A stretch of 64,000 nt of DNA from Enterococcus ureasiticus (lineage in GTDB: Bacteria > Bacillota > Bacilli > Lactobacillales > Enterococcaceae): NCBI RefSeq assembly GCF_001730285.1, contig NZ_MIJZ01000012.1:459360-523359 (forward strand). Reading direction: 5' to 3'. The first letter of the stretch is position 1. Every line of letters begins with the position of its first letter. Position numbers and translations under genes: made by a program. Below are positions 26,845 to 32,919 of the stretch, in pieces. The notes beneath the pieces are model-generated. The model saw only the letters and a list, made by a program, of their open reading frames with translations. It was not told the DNA's origin and did no database searches.

Positions 26845-27414
26845 TTATAAAAATTCTACAAAATACTCACCCACAAATTCTCCGCTCGTATTTATTGCAT
26901 GATCTCTTCCAATTGCTTCATAATCAATATAACTTCTCAAATGCTCAGGAACCATTATCAAACCTTCTTCAACTAAAATATATCCCAACCTTTCTTCATC
27001 TGTCATACCTTCATATAACTCATATATAATTGGAGATTCTCCCTGATGCTTAGCAATCACCCGAACAACTTCATCTGGATAACTCATATATTCTTCTAAA
27101 CCATCATACCTTTCCGCTAAAGATTGAGGAAAGTCATATTCCCCAACAGAAAAAGGCACGTCATAATCAGTAATGAAATATTCTTCATACGAATAACCAA
27201 ATTCATCTACAAACTCATTTCCTACACAAATTGTTTGATAGGCTTGTGCCAATTCGTCCTCATCAAATGGAAAGTGTAAATACACACCTAACAAAAATCC
27301 TTCATTATAAGCTTTCAAATTAGTTAAATATATCCAATGATCGCTATCTCCGCCAACTCTTTTCCCATCTTGCTCCATCATCATTTTTTCCGTTACTTTT
27401 ACTAATTCCATCAT
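26845..27414 (-). CDS. ArdA-family antirestriction protein
   Basis: A strongly acidic protein of about 189 residues. Typical ArdA pieces are present in order: IYLTNLKAYNEGFLLGVYLH, EYFITDYDVPFSVGEYD, a helical middle (SLAERYDGLEEYMSYPDEVV) and SYIDYEAIGRDHAIN near the end. ArdA proteins mimic bent B-DNA and block type I restriction enzymes; they are carried by conjugative elements such as Tn916. The ATG at 27414 is preferred because AGAGG lies 6 nt upstream; in-frame codons before it have no site. No conjugation genes remain around it, suggesting a remnant of a mobile element (inference). Confidence 0.85.
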   Translation of the reverse strand: MMELVKVTEKMMMEQDGKRVGGDSDHWIYLTNLKAYNEGFLLGVYLHFPFDEDELAQAYQTICVGNEFVDEFGYSYEEYFITDYDVPFSVGEYDFPQSLAERYDGLEEYMSYPDEVVRVIAKHQGESPIIYELYEGMTDEERLGYILVEEGLIMVPEHLRSYIDYEAIGRDHAINTSGEFVGEYFVEFL

Positions 27415-27528
27415 ATTCTTCCTCTCTTTGTCTTTTTGACCATCCATTTTGTTTCGAGCTGAGGCGCAGGTTGTTAGGATGCAATCCTGACGATTTTCTC
27501 TTCTCTTTTAGTTTTCAAAATTTATGTA

Positions 27529-27735
27529 TCAACTTTCAATGAATGGTTCATTTTGCTCTTCGCTTTCGGCGCAATTGACACAGCAATTTTTTTGATTGAC
27601 GGAAAGGGCGAAGTATTCGAAGGCTTGCCTGATTCCTTGTAGGCAATCAAACAAAATTGCTAAATTGCATCGTCCGAACTCGAAAGGGCAGAATGGAACA
27701 TTACAGAGAGACATACGGTTGGAAAAGTAAAACAC
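27529..27735 (-). CDS. Possible small Cys-rich protein, probably not coding
   Basis: An open frame of 68 codons with nine cysteines or so and no clear ribosome site. It resembles no family I recognise and its composition is unlike its neighbours. It lies between the ArdA-like gene and a terminator, in a stretch that may be non-coding element sequence (27432-27735). Coding status is doubtful; it is listed only because no other gene covers this interval. Confidence 0.2.
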   Translation of the reverse strand: MFYFSNRMSLCNVPFCPFEFGRCNLAILFDCLQGIRQAFEYFALSVNQKNCCVNCAESEEQNEPFIES

Positions 27736-27736
27736 G

Positions 27737-27767
27737 TAAAAAAAGAAGCTTGCGTATGCAAACTTCT
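27737..27767 (-). terminator. Terminator after the first XRE gene cluster
   Basis: On the minus strand AGAAGTTTGC pairs with GCAAGCTTCT (one mismatch) around a 4-nt loop and is followed by seven T. It ends the transcript of the XRE gene and the 33-codon frame. Confidence 0.85.
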
Positions 27768-27782
27768 ACCAACTCATCGTCT

Positions 27783-27884
27783 TTAATTGTTTTTGTTTTT
27801 CTCAATATCTAAAATGTTATCAATGACATCTAAAATCTCGTCTTGTCGTGAAGATAATTTATTCATGTTTATTGGCAATTTCAT
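27783..27884 (-). CDS. Small 33-residue protein coupled to XRE regulator
   Basis: A 33-codon frame whose ATG overlaps the stop of the XRE gene (ATGA, 4 nt) and is preceded by AAGGGG. The peptide (MKLPINMNKLSSRQDEILDV at its start) is charged and helical, without a signal or membrane segment. It ends before a strong terminator, so it would be transcribed. I do not recognise it. The overlap and ribosome site make translation plausible but unproven. Confidence 0.4.
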   Translation of the reverse strand: MKLPINMNKLSSRQDEILDVIDNILDIEKNKNN

Positions 27885-28114
27885 TTCCCCTTCTTATTTG
27901 GAAATTGCATTTTCATATCACTAACCCCACAAATATAATTCATATCAACATTATAAAATTTAGCAAGTTTAATTATAGAGTCTAAAGGTATCCTCGTCTT
28001 ACCATATTCATAATCAGCATAGGTTCTCTGACCCACGTTTAACAATGCTGCAACTTCTCTTTGCGTATAATCGTTATCCTCACGTAATTCCCTTATTCGC
28101 CTAATATAATCCAT
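27881..28114 (-). CDS. XRE-family regulator, copy A
   Basis: A 77-residue Cro/CI-type helix-turn-helix protein: YTQREVAALLNVGQRTYADY forms the HTH, followed by KTRIPLDSIIKLAKFYNVDM. The ATG at 28114 is favoured because AGAGGG lies 6 nt upstream; an ATG at 28120 abuts it. It is about 80% identical to the regulator at 28210-28443, and both carry the same paired operators upstream, so this is a tandem duplication. Such small regulators usually control mobile elements or their own gene; targets outside the pair are unknown. Confidence 0.85.
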   Translation of the reverse strand: MDYIRRIRELREDNDYTQREVAALLNVGQRTYADYEYGKTRIPLDSIIKLAKFYNVDMNYICGVSDMKMQFPNKKGK

Positions 28115-28144
28115 AGCCATCCCTCTTTTTGATTATTCTATCCT

Positions 28145-28184
28145 AGAGTTATAAACTCAATTATCATTTAGAGCTATAAACTCT
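28145..28184. promoter_or_regulatory. Paired operators upstream of XRE copy A
   Basis: AGAGTTATAAACTCA (28145-28159) and AGAGCTATAAACTCT (28170-28184) are inverted-repeat boxes (AGAGTT/AACTCT around ATA) with starts 25 bp apart. The same two-box layout with the same spacing occurs before XRE copy B. Autoregulation is inferred. Confidence 0.75.
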
Positions 28185-28209
28185 TAAATTAACTATCTAT
28201 CATTTAGCA

Positions 28210-28443
28210 TTAAACTAACTTTTTTTTAGGAAATGAGTTCTTCACATGACTAATCCCACAAATATAATTCATATCAACGTCATAAAATTTAGCAAGGATA
28301 ATCATAGAACCTAAAGGTATTCTCGTTTTTCCATATTCATAATCAGCATAAGTTCTTTGTCCAACACTCAACAACGCTGCAACCTCTCTCTGTGTATAAT
28401 CATTATCTTCACGTAATTCTCTTATCCGCTTTATATAATGCAT
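28210..28443 (-). CDS. XRE-family regulator, copy B
   Basis: A 77-residue Cro/CI-type regulator nearly the same as copy A, with the HTH YTQREVAALLSVGQRTYADY. Differences cluster in the C-terminal third (GSMIILAKFYDV and the tail), so the two may bind the same DNA but differ in partner or stability. It is divergent from the small gene at 28574-28801, and the operator pair lies between them, where the regulator could govern both directions. Confidence 0.85.
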   Translation of the reverse strand: MHYIKRIRELREDNDYTQREVAALLSVGQRTYADYEYGKTRIPLGSMIILAKFYDVDMNYICGISHVKNSFPKKKLV

Positions 28444-28473
28444 GACCTGTCTCCTTTTTAATTATTTTACGAT

Positions 28474-28513
28474 AGAGTTATAAACTCTATTGACTTTTAG
28501 AGCAATAAACTCT
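28474..28513. promoter_or_regulatory. Paired operators upstream of XRE copy B
   Basis: AGAGTTATAAACTCT (28474-28488) and AGAGCAATAAACTCT (28499-28513), starts again 25 bp apart. They lie between XRE copy B (minus) and a small plus-strand gene. The conserved spacing between the two loci supports cooperative binding of two dimers (inference). Confidence 0.75.
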
Positions 28514-28573
28514 AAAATAGATTTAAGAACAAAAATGATAAACGAAAAAATAGAAATCATCAGGAGGTTCAAC

Positions 28574-28801
28574 ATGGCTCACCCTGTAAAAATGATCACC
28601 TATCAAGACCTACATAAACTAAATCATTCAATCCAACAATTAAAGAACTGGCACGAAACATTCAGTTTACTAAAAAACAACACCCATAATCATTCTATTC
28701 CCGATAACCTCTTCTATGAGCATGAGCGAATACTAAAAACATTAACTCGAGAAACACATAAACTTAAAAGCAAAGAAAAACTGAAAAACATTTTGATTTA
28801 A
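28574..28801 (+). CDS. Hypothetical 75-residue basic protein
   Basis: A small Lys/His-rich helical protein starting MAHPVKMITYQDLHKLNHSI. AGGAGG lies 7 nt before the ATG at 28574, a strong reason to choose it over the in-frame ATG at 28490, which falls inside the operators. No domain is recognised; no membrane segment or signal. It is divergent from XRE copy B and should be under the shared operators. Two hairpins follow, the second (28876-28908) a clear terminator. Confidence 0.6.
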   Translation: MAHPVKMITYQDLHKLNHSIQQLKNWHETFSLLKNNTHNHSIPDNLFYEHERILKTLTRETHKLKSKEKLKNILI

Positions 28802-28875
28802 AATCCTAGCTGCAAAATGGGATTTTAAAGTTCATCAGTATTAGCCGAACTGTTACTAATGAACGATAGATTTAG

Positions 28876-28908
28876 ACAAGTAGTTGGATAACCAGCTACT
28901 TGTTTTTT
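28876..28908 (+). terminator. Terminator after the 75-residue protein gene
   Basis: ACAAGTAGTTGG pairs with CCAGCTACTTGT (one mismatch) around a 4-nt loop and is followed by TTTTTT. Confidence 0.85.
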
Positions 28909-28988
28909 GATTACACATCAGCAGTAGAATGAGAATATTCATGATATTTAGAACGATTATTATTTTTTTCTTGTAACCAGCGCAACGT

Positions 28989-29016
28989 AAAAAAGCCTAG
29001 AGGAAATCCCCTAGAC
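28989..29016 (-). terminator. Terminator at the end of the orphan immunity array
   Basis: On the minus strand GTCTAGGGG and TCCTCTAGGC form a stem followed by TTTTTTA. It lies 20 nt past the stop of the decayed immunity gene and closes the minus-strand array. Confidence 0.8.
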
Positions 29017-29035
29017 CTCGCCACTACTATATGAA

Positions 29036-29340
29036 TTAGATTTTAATCTCATTCTCTATTGCATATTCTTCTCCAAGTGCTTCTTGTAGATACTTTGCTA
29101 TTTGATTGAACTCATCAAGAAATAATTCTTTTTCTATATCCGAGTTAAACCCAATGTATTTGAACTCAGTATCTGTATCAATAAATAGGTCATTATATTT
29201 TTCTTGTAAGGAAACTATTTTCTTTCTAATTCTTTATCTTCCACTAACTCTTTAGGTATATCGTTATATAGAAAATGCCCATCTGCATATATCCATATAG
29301 GAAAACAGTGATACTCTAACTATAGTTTTATTTTTTTCAT
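29036..29340 (-). pseudogene. Decayed immunity-type gene (stop and frameshift)
   Basis: Reading from ATG 29340 gives MKKIKL, an in-frame TAG at codon 7, then LEYHCFPIWIYADGHFLYND and further sequence to about 29220. There a one-base shift is needed to continue into IVSLQEKYNDLFIDTDTEFK and on to EIKI and a stop at 29036. The reconstructed product of about 100 residues is small, acidic and cytoplasmic like the neighbouring immunity proteins. One stop plus one frameshift makes it a pseudogene unless these are sequencing errors. Confidence 0.7.
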
Positions 29341-29391
29341 TGCTGTACTCCTAAATAAAATAGTGCCTCAATTAAACTGATCTATTTTTCT

Positions 29392-29808
29392 TTAAATATT
29401 TAAATTTATTTCATCTATATCATTTTGCGTAGACATCTGAATCAATCCATTAGCAAATTGCTCTATAAGACCAATTTCACTGTATAGATAAAAACAGCAT
29501 CTATGTTTACGTTCATCGTTATCATCTATTTCCATGTCTACTTCTATTTCTATTTTTCCTGTTGCATCTGCTGGAGAAAAATTCAGCGAAAAAGCTGGCG
29601 TGAAATCTCCTTCTTTTTTTCCAAACTCTACATAACAACTATCATTAAATTTAAAAGAAAATTCCTTAATTCTGTTTCCAATAATTTCTAAGTCTGTATT
29701 CTCAATATAGCATAATTGATAAGCTGAAATATATTTTGATTTAGCACTAACTTTTATTTCTAATAAATTTGAATCTTCCCAATTTTTTTCTATTTTAATG
29801 TTATTCAT
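29392..29808 (-). CDS. Probable orphan immunity protein
   Basis: A 138-residue acidic cytoplasmic protein without signal or membrane segment; beta-rich pattern with IEIEVDMEIDDNDERKHRC in the second half. I do not recognise the family. It follows a displaced toxin tip (29837-29944) with a 28-nt gap and an own GGAG, the same order as in intact toxin-immunity pairs, so an immunity role against that lost toxin is inferred from position. Confidence 0.55.
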   Translation of the reverse strand: MNNIKIEKNWEDSNLLEIKVSAKSKYISAYQLCYIENTDLEIIGNRIKEFSFKFNDSCYVEFGKKEGDFTPAFSLNFSPADATGKIEIEVDMEIDDNDERKHRCCFYLYSEIGLIEQFANGLIQMSTQNDIDEINLNI

Positions 29809-29836
29809 ATTTTCTCCATTGGACAGCTTTATATTT

Positions 29837-29944
29837 TTATTTTGAAGTAAATCTATCTTGCTTTTGCATATCTGTTTTATCAGCTTTGTAGTTTACAAAT
29901 ACTATGAAACCTTTTGATAACTTGATTACCCGCTTTACTTATTC
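29837..29944 (-). pseudogene. Displaced toxin C-terminal tip no. 3
   Basis: An open stretch with no start codon, reading VKRVIKLSKGFIVFVNYKAD and a few more residues to a TAA at 29837. It is bounded upstream by a stop codon and lies between two immunity-like genes. Short size, absence of start and position directly before an immunity-type gene suggest the last part of a lost polymorphic toxin. The toxin family is not recognised. Confidence 0.45.
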
Positions 29945-29948
29945 CACA

Positions 29949-30272
29949 TTATTCGTTACTTAGAAATTTTGTGAAATCTTCTGGTATCTGTGGATTACTT
30001 GAAAACAGACATTCTACAATTTCTTCATGATCAGTCATAATAACTTCTTGATAATTATTATCACTTTTCCACTCTACTTTATCGTAGGTCTCATCTGAAT
30101 GTGCTACGCGTTCTATAGAAAAGTAATGCTTTTTAACTCCATATTGAACTAAAGTATCTAAGAACTTTATTTCATATTTATACTCAACATGAAATAAGTT
30201 ATATAGTCTTGAGACAATTGCATCTTCCTCTATTGTTGAACTCAGAAATTCTATCAAATCTTCTTTTTTCAT
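29949..30272 (-). CDS. Probable orphan immunity protein
   Basis: A 107-residue acidic protein beginning MKKEDLIEFLSSTIEEDAIV, with no signal or membrane segment. No family recognised. It lies in the run of small acidic genes behind the LXG operon, with its stop just before displaced tip no. 3. Immunity function is inferred from size, charge and place only. Confidence 0.5.
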   Translation of the reverse strand: MKKEDLIEFLSSTIEEDAIVSRLYNLFHVEYKYEIKFLDTLVQYGVKKHYFSIERVAHSDETYDKVEWKSDNNYQEVIMTDHEEIVECLFSSNPQIPEDFTKFLSNE

Positions 30273-30482
30273 TTTTATCTCCTACTCACTTAGTTGGTTA
30301 GTTGAAATATATATTACGAAACGGCATCAGCGATTTTCATTCACTAAGACCGTTTCAATAATTTTATATTTTCTACTTAAGCCTACTAAAATTGCAAATC
30401 AATTATCCGAAAAGCTTTTGAGTGAGTTTAGCATATCAGTTAATATCTATTCTTTTAATTCCTCTACTGACAGAATACTTTT

Positions 30483-30983
30483 TTAGCTTACTTTCCCTGA
30501 AACTAAAGAAAACGTTGTATTGTCTCCATCACTACATTCAATACAAATAGAATCATTTCCCTCTAAATAATAATCTTCAATTATATCTCTAAATCCTGTT
30601 TTCCATAAAAAAGAACCATCGTTTTTATAAACAAATATATCTAACTCACAAACGTATATAATATAGTTTGAATCAGAATCTATTAATATATCATATAATA
30701 ATGAAGGTAGTTTTTCTTCAAACAGCACAGATTTAGTAGTATAGTCTATACACGCAAAAATACTATTTATTCCTAAAAATATCTTATTTGACTGAGTTAG
30801 TAATTTTATTTGTGGTTCCAAACCAATATCATAATAAATAAATCCCACCTCAGATAAATTGTTACTAAATTTTATAAACTTGTTACTTTCAGACACTTCT
30901 TCACTAAATAAGAAAGAATCCTTACCCAAGTTTTTCTCTAATTCAATTGCTGACTCATAATACTCTATTTTCCAAGAATCCAT
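30483..30983 (-). CDS. Probable orphan immunity protein (beta-repeat type)
   Basis: A 166-residue acidic protein with repeated short strands (KIFLGINSIFACIDY, NYIIYVCELDIFVYKNDGSF), resembling part of a beta-propeller. No signal peptide. Its ATG directly follows the TAA of displaced toxin tip no. 2 and uses AGGTGGG inside that tip as ribosome site. That tight order is what toxin-immunity pairs show, so it probably protects against the tip-2 toxin (inference). Confidence 0.55.
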   Translation of the reverse strand: MDSWKIEYYESAIELEKNLGKDSFLFSEEVSESNKFIKFSNNLSEVGFIYYDIGLEPQIKLLTQSNKIFLGINSIFACIDYTTKSVLFEEKLPSLLYDILIDSDSNYIIYVCELDIFVYKNDGSFLWKTGFRDIIEDYYLEGNDSICIECSDGDNTTFSLVSGKVS

Positions 30984-31238
30984 TTATTTCCCACCTTTAA
31001 CAATTATTGTTAGTAATCTGTCTCCATCCCAAATAGATTCTATTTTTACGCCTCTGCTTGGATCTTTTAAAAAAATTTCTCTTACAGTAGCTGTATAATT
31101 TATGGTTGGCCGACCTAGTAATTCTTTAGCCACATAGCTTCTTGTTTCTGTTTTTAAAATATTGGAAGAATCATTGATAACATCCTTTAAATAATTATTT
31201 CGGTTGTGCTTTGCTAAAGTCCTTTATACCAACTTCTA
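30984..31238 (-). pseudogene. Displaced toxin C-terminal tip no. 2 with LXG gene scar
   Basis: From about 31215 to the TAA at 30984 the minus strand reads NNYLKDVINDSSNILKTETR, then a stretch to EIFLKDPSRGVKIES and LLTIIVKGGK, with no start codon. Just upstream, 31198-31226 matches 33700-33728 of the LXG toxin gene at 28 of 29 positions, followed by the same TACC after an 8-bp deletion. That scar is the sequence coding KDFNKAQPK at the end of the constant LXG part. The tip is therefore the replaced C-terminal domain of an older LXG toxin; it is now out of frame with the scar. Confidence 0.7.
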
Positions 31239-31341
31239 TGTATTTAAATTAACTTTCAACTAAAAAAAGTCTAACAAAAATACTTTTAGACTTTTTTTAG
31301 TTGAATAATACTTTAGGGAAGTGAAAAAACTACTATTTTAA

Positions 31342-31704
31342 TTAATAAATGTCAATTCTTGAAATGTCAACTTCCACATAATCATTTTTATCAATGTCCT
31401 TAGGTATATCGCCATCAGATATATCTATTTTAAGCTCTCCTATTTGTAAAATCTCACTGTCCTTATCTACAAGTTTCCCTTGAATAGAGTAGCTACCATT
31501 TTTTTCATCTATTACGTATTCCTCATTGAAGCTTTTCATGATATTTCTAACATTAAATCCATAAAGAATATCTGAAAATGCGTCACCTTCTGAAAGAGTA
31601 CAATCACTACAAAAACATTCAATGGAATACGTACCATCTGAAAGTAAAATATCTGCCTCTTTTGAATCTATATCTATCCAATTTACTTTTTTTACAATAA
31701 TCAT
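31342..31704 (-). CDS. Probable orphan immunity protein
   Basis: A 120-residue acidic protein (MIIVKKVNWIDIDSKEADIL at the start, CFCSDC near residue 30). GGAGG lies before its ATG, inside the end of displaced tip no. 1, whose stop is 13 nt upstream. Its plan (beta strands, central acidic turn, DYVEVDISRIDI end) is like that of the cognate immunity protein at 32514-32909, which ends similarly with MRVDRINVNI, so the two may share a fold. Function is inferred. Confidence 0.6.
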   Translation of the reverse strand: MIIVKKVNWIDIDSKEADILLSDGTYSIECFCSDCTLSEGDAFSDILYGFNVRNIMKSFNEEYVIDEKNGSYSIQGKLVDKDSEILQIGELKIDISDGDIPKDIDKNDYVEVDISRIDIY

Positions 31705-31717
31705 TATATATATCCTC

Positions 31718-31855
31718 CTATGGTTTTAAACCTAAGCTAGGTGCTTTTTTAGCAAGCTCTTTTACAGATTTCAAATGTAACGTTGTTATATTACCAGTTG
31801 TCCTATCTAATCCTACAAAAGCATATTTGGCACTGCCTTCACCACTAAAAGGATT
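31718..31855 (-). pseudogene. Displaced toxin C-terminal tip no. 1
   Basis: Between a stop codon near 31856 and TAG at 31718 the minus strand reads NPFSGEGSAKYAFVGLDRTT, GNITTLHLKSVKELAKKAP and SLGLKP, without a start. It aligns with the end of the intact LXG toxin (SGKGKAKFEFVGTNLAGDIT then TYH), so it is the tip of a related toxin. It is cut off from transcription of the upstream genes by a terminator at 31859-31907. Confidence 0.7.
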
Positions 31856-31858
31856 TTA

Positions 31859-31907
31859 AAAATCTTATTGATATCAGTATTTTGTATTCTCTGATATCAA
31901 TAAGATT
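31859..31907 (-). terminator. Terminator of the active LXG-immunity operon
   Basis: A perfect 17-bp inverted repeat (AATCTTATTGATATCAG and complement, 13-nt loop) followed on the minus strand by TTTTT. It stands between the last gene of the LXG operon (31925) and the displaced toxin tips, and so divides active from archived cassettes. Confidence 0.85.
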
Positions 31908-31924
31908 CTAAATTAGATGTTTAT

Positions 31925-32218
31925 TTATTTTTCAATATAACTTTCAGCGATATCAATATCTTTAGACATATCTAACTCAGGAAATTTTTTATCTAGTTCT
32001 CTCAAACAGTTAATAAATTGTTCACTTTGAAGTTTTTCAGATATATCTTCAAAAATTTCACTGATATAGTATAAATCATCTTTATTACTGTCCACAAGAT
32101 AACGTATCGTCTCACCCTCATTTTGAGATAGTAATTCTGTCATCTCATTCCAACACTTTTCAATTCTAAAGTCATCATTTATATTTAAGTTTTTTCTCTT
32201 TTTTAAGACTTCTATCAT
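31925..32218 (-). CDS. Small helical protein of the LXG immunity region
   Basis: A 97-residue acidic helical protein (MIEVLKKRKNLNINDDFRIE at the start, DLYYISEIFEDISEKLQSEQ in the middle). Similar small helical proteins are often seen beside polymorphic toxins, which suggests an immunity role, but I cannot name a family with certainty. It lies 8 nt after the DUF4926 gene and before a strong terminator, so it belongs to the LXG transcript. Confidence 0.6.
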   Translation of the reverse strand: MIEVLKKRKNLNINDDFRIEKCWNEMTELLSQNEGETIRYLVDSNKDDLYYISEIFEDISEKLQSEQFINCLRELDKKFPELDMSKDIDIAESYIEK

Positions 32219-32226
32219 TCTGATTT

Positions 32227-32421
32227 CTAATTTTTTTCCTTTCTTATCTTCGTTCCTTTAACTTCAATAACTTCAATTGTTTCATTTTCGTTATCTACAA
32301 ATTCCACTTCATATACTTCATTTTCCAAATCTAATATCATCATTATTACGCCTTTAGTTCCAACAACAACCTTATTATCTATATCTATTGTACTGTATAC
32401 AACATCGTACTCTTCAAACAT
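32227..32421 (-). CDS. DUF4926 protein
   Basis: A 64-residue protein with the DUF4926 pattern: MFEEYDVVYSTIDI, VVGTKGVIMMILD, EVYEVEFVDNENETIEV. DUF4926 proteins are small SH3-like beta barrels common in toxin-immunity neighbourhoods; their action is unknown. The ATG at 32421 is preferred with AAGGG 7 nt upstream; an ATG 18 nt earlier overlaps that site. It overlaps a 42-codon fragment in another frame. Confidence 0.7.
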   Translation of the reverse strand: MFEEYDVVYSTIDIDNKVVVGTKGVIMMILDLENEVYEVEFVDNENETIEVIEVKGTKIRKEKN

Positions 32422-32513
32422 ACATTTTCCCTTATCCAAAATTCTTTATCGTTGTAGTAAAAGTTATACTCTTCCCTATAACCTATGTTTTCGGTTATTT
32501 TTATATAATCCAT
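32385..32513 (-). pseudogene. Truncated immunity-type gene fragment
   Basis: A 42-codon frame starting directly after the stop of the cognate immunity gene (MDYIKITENIGYREEYNFYY, then NDKEFWI). The natural-looking first half followed by sequence that belongs to the DUF4926 gene in another frame suggests an immunity gene cut by a recombination. It has only a poor ribosome site. It could be a short real gene, but truncation is more likely. Confidence 0.4.
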
Positions 32514-32909
32514 TTAATCGTTGCTTTCTTCTAAAATGTTTACATTAATTCTATCCACTCTCATTTTGACAAATTGTTTTTCCAAATACCAAAAATCTGA
32601 GAAATCTTCATTTTCCAGATCTATATCTATCCCAGCATCTATTATTTGGTCTGCAGGATAAAAAATACCGTGAATGTAGTATGAAAAGCTATCCCCCTGT
32701 TGAACCAGTTCTTTAATTTTCAAATCACTTTTTTCAATTTCTAAATCATCAAAGATTACTATATCCAATTCAATATCGTACAACTTACCAATCTCTATAG
32801 GACATTTATATTCTTCCACGAAACATAAAAGTTCAATACCTTCAATTTCAATTCTTACTTCTTCTTCAATATCGGGATTTTCCGAAATTATTTTAGCTTT
32901 ATATTTCAC
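32514..32909 (-). CDS. Probable cognate immunity protein of the LXG toxin
   Basis: A 131-residue strongly acidic cytoplasmic protein (EEEVRIEIEGIELLCFVEEY, then FDDLEIEKSDLKIKEL; ends with MRVDRINVNILEESND). It starts 10 nt after the toxin stop codon, the standard place for immunity. A negative surface would suit binding a basic nuclease tip. Family not recognised; the role is inferred from position. Confidence 0.7.
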   Translation of the reverse strand: MKYKAKIISENPDIEEEVRIEIEGIELLCFVEEYKCPIEIGKLYDIELDIVIFDDLEIEKSDLKIKELVQQGDSFSYYIHGIFYPADQIIDAGIDIDLENEDFSDFWYLEKQFVKMRVDRINVNILEESND

Positions 32910-32919
32910 TTAGATTCTC

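Noticed and set aside
30273..30482. Further toxin tip or gene in the gap between two immunity-type genes
   Set aside because: Only short frames with many stops; a GAAACGG/CCGTTTC inverted repeat is seen but its role is unclear.
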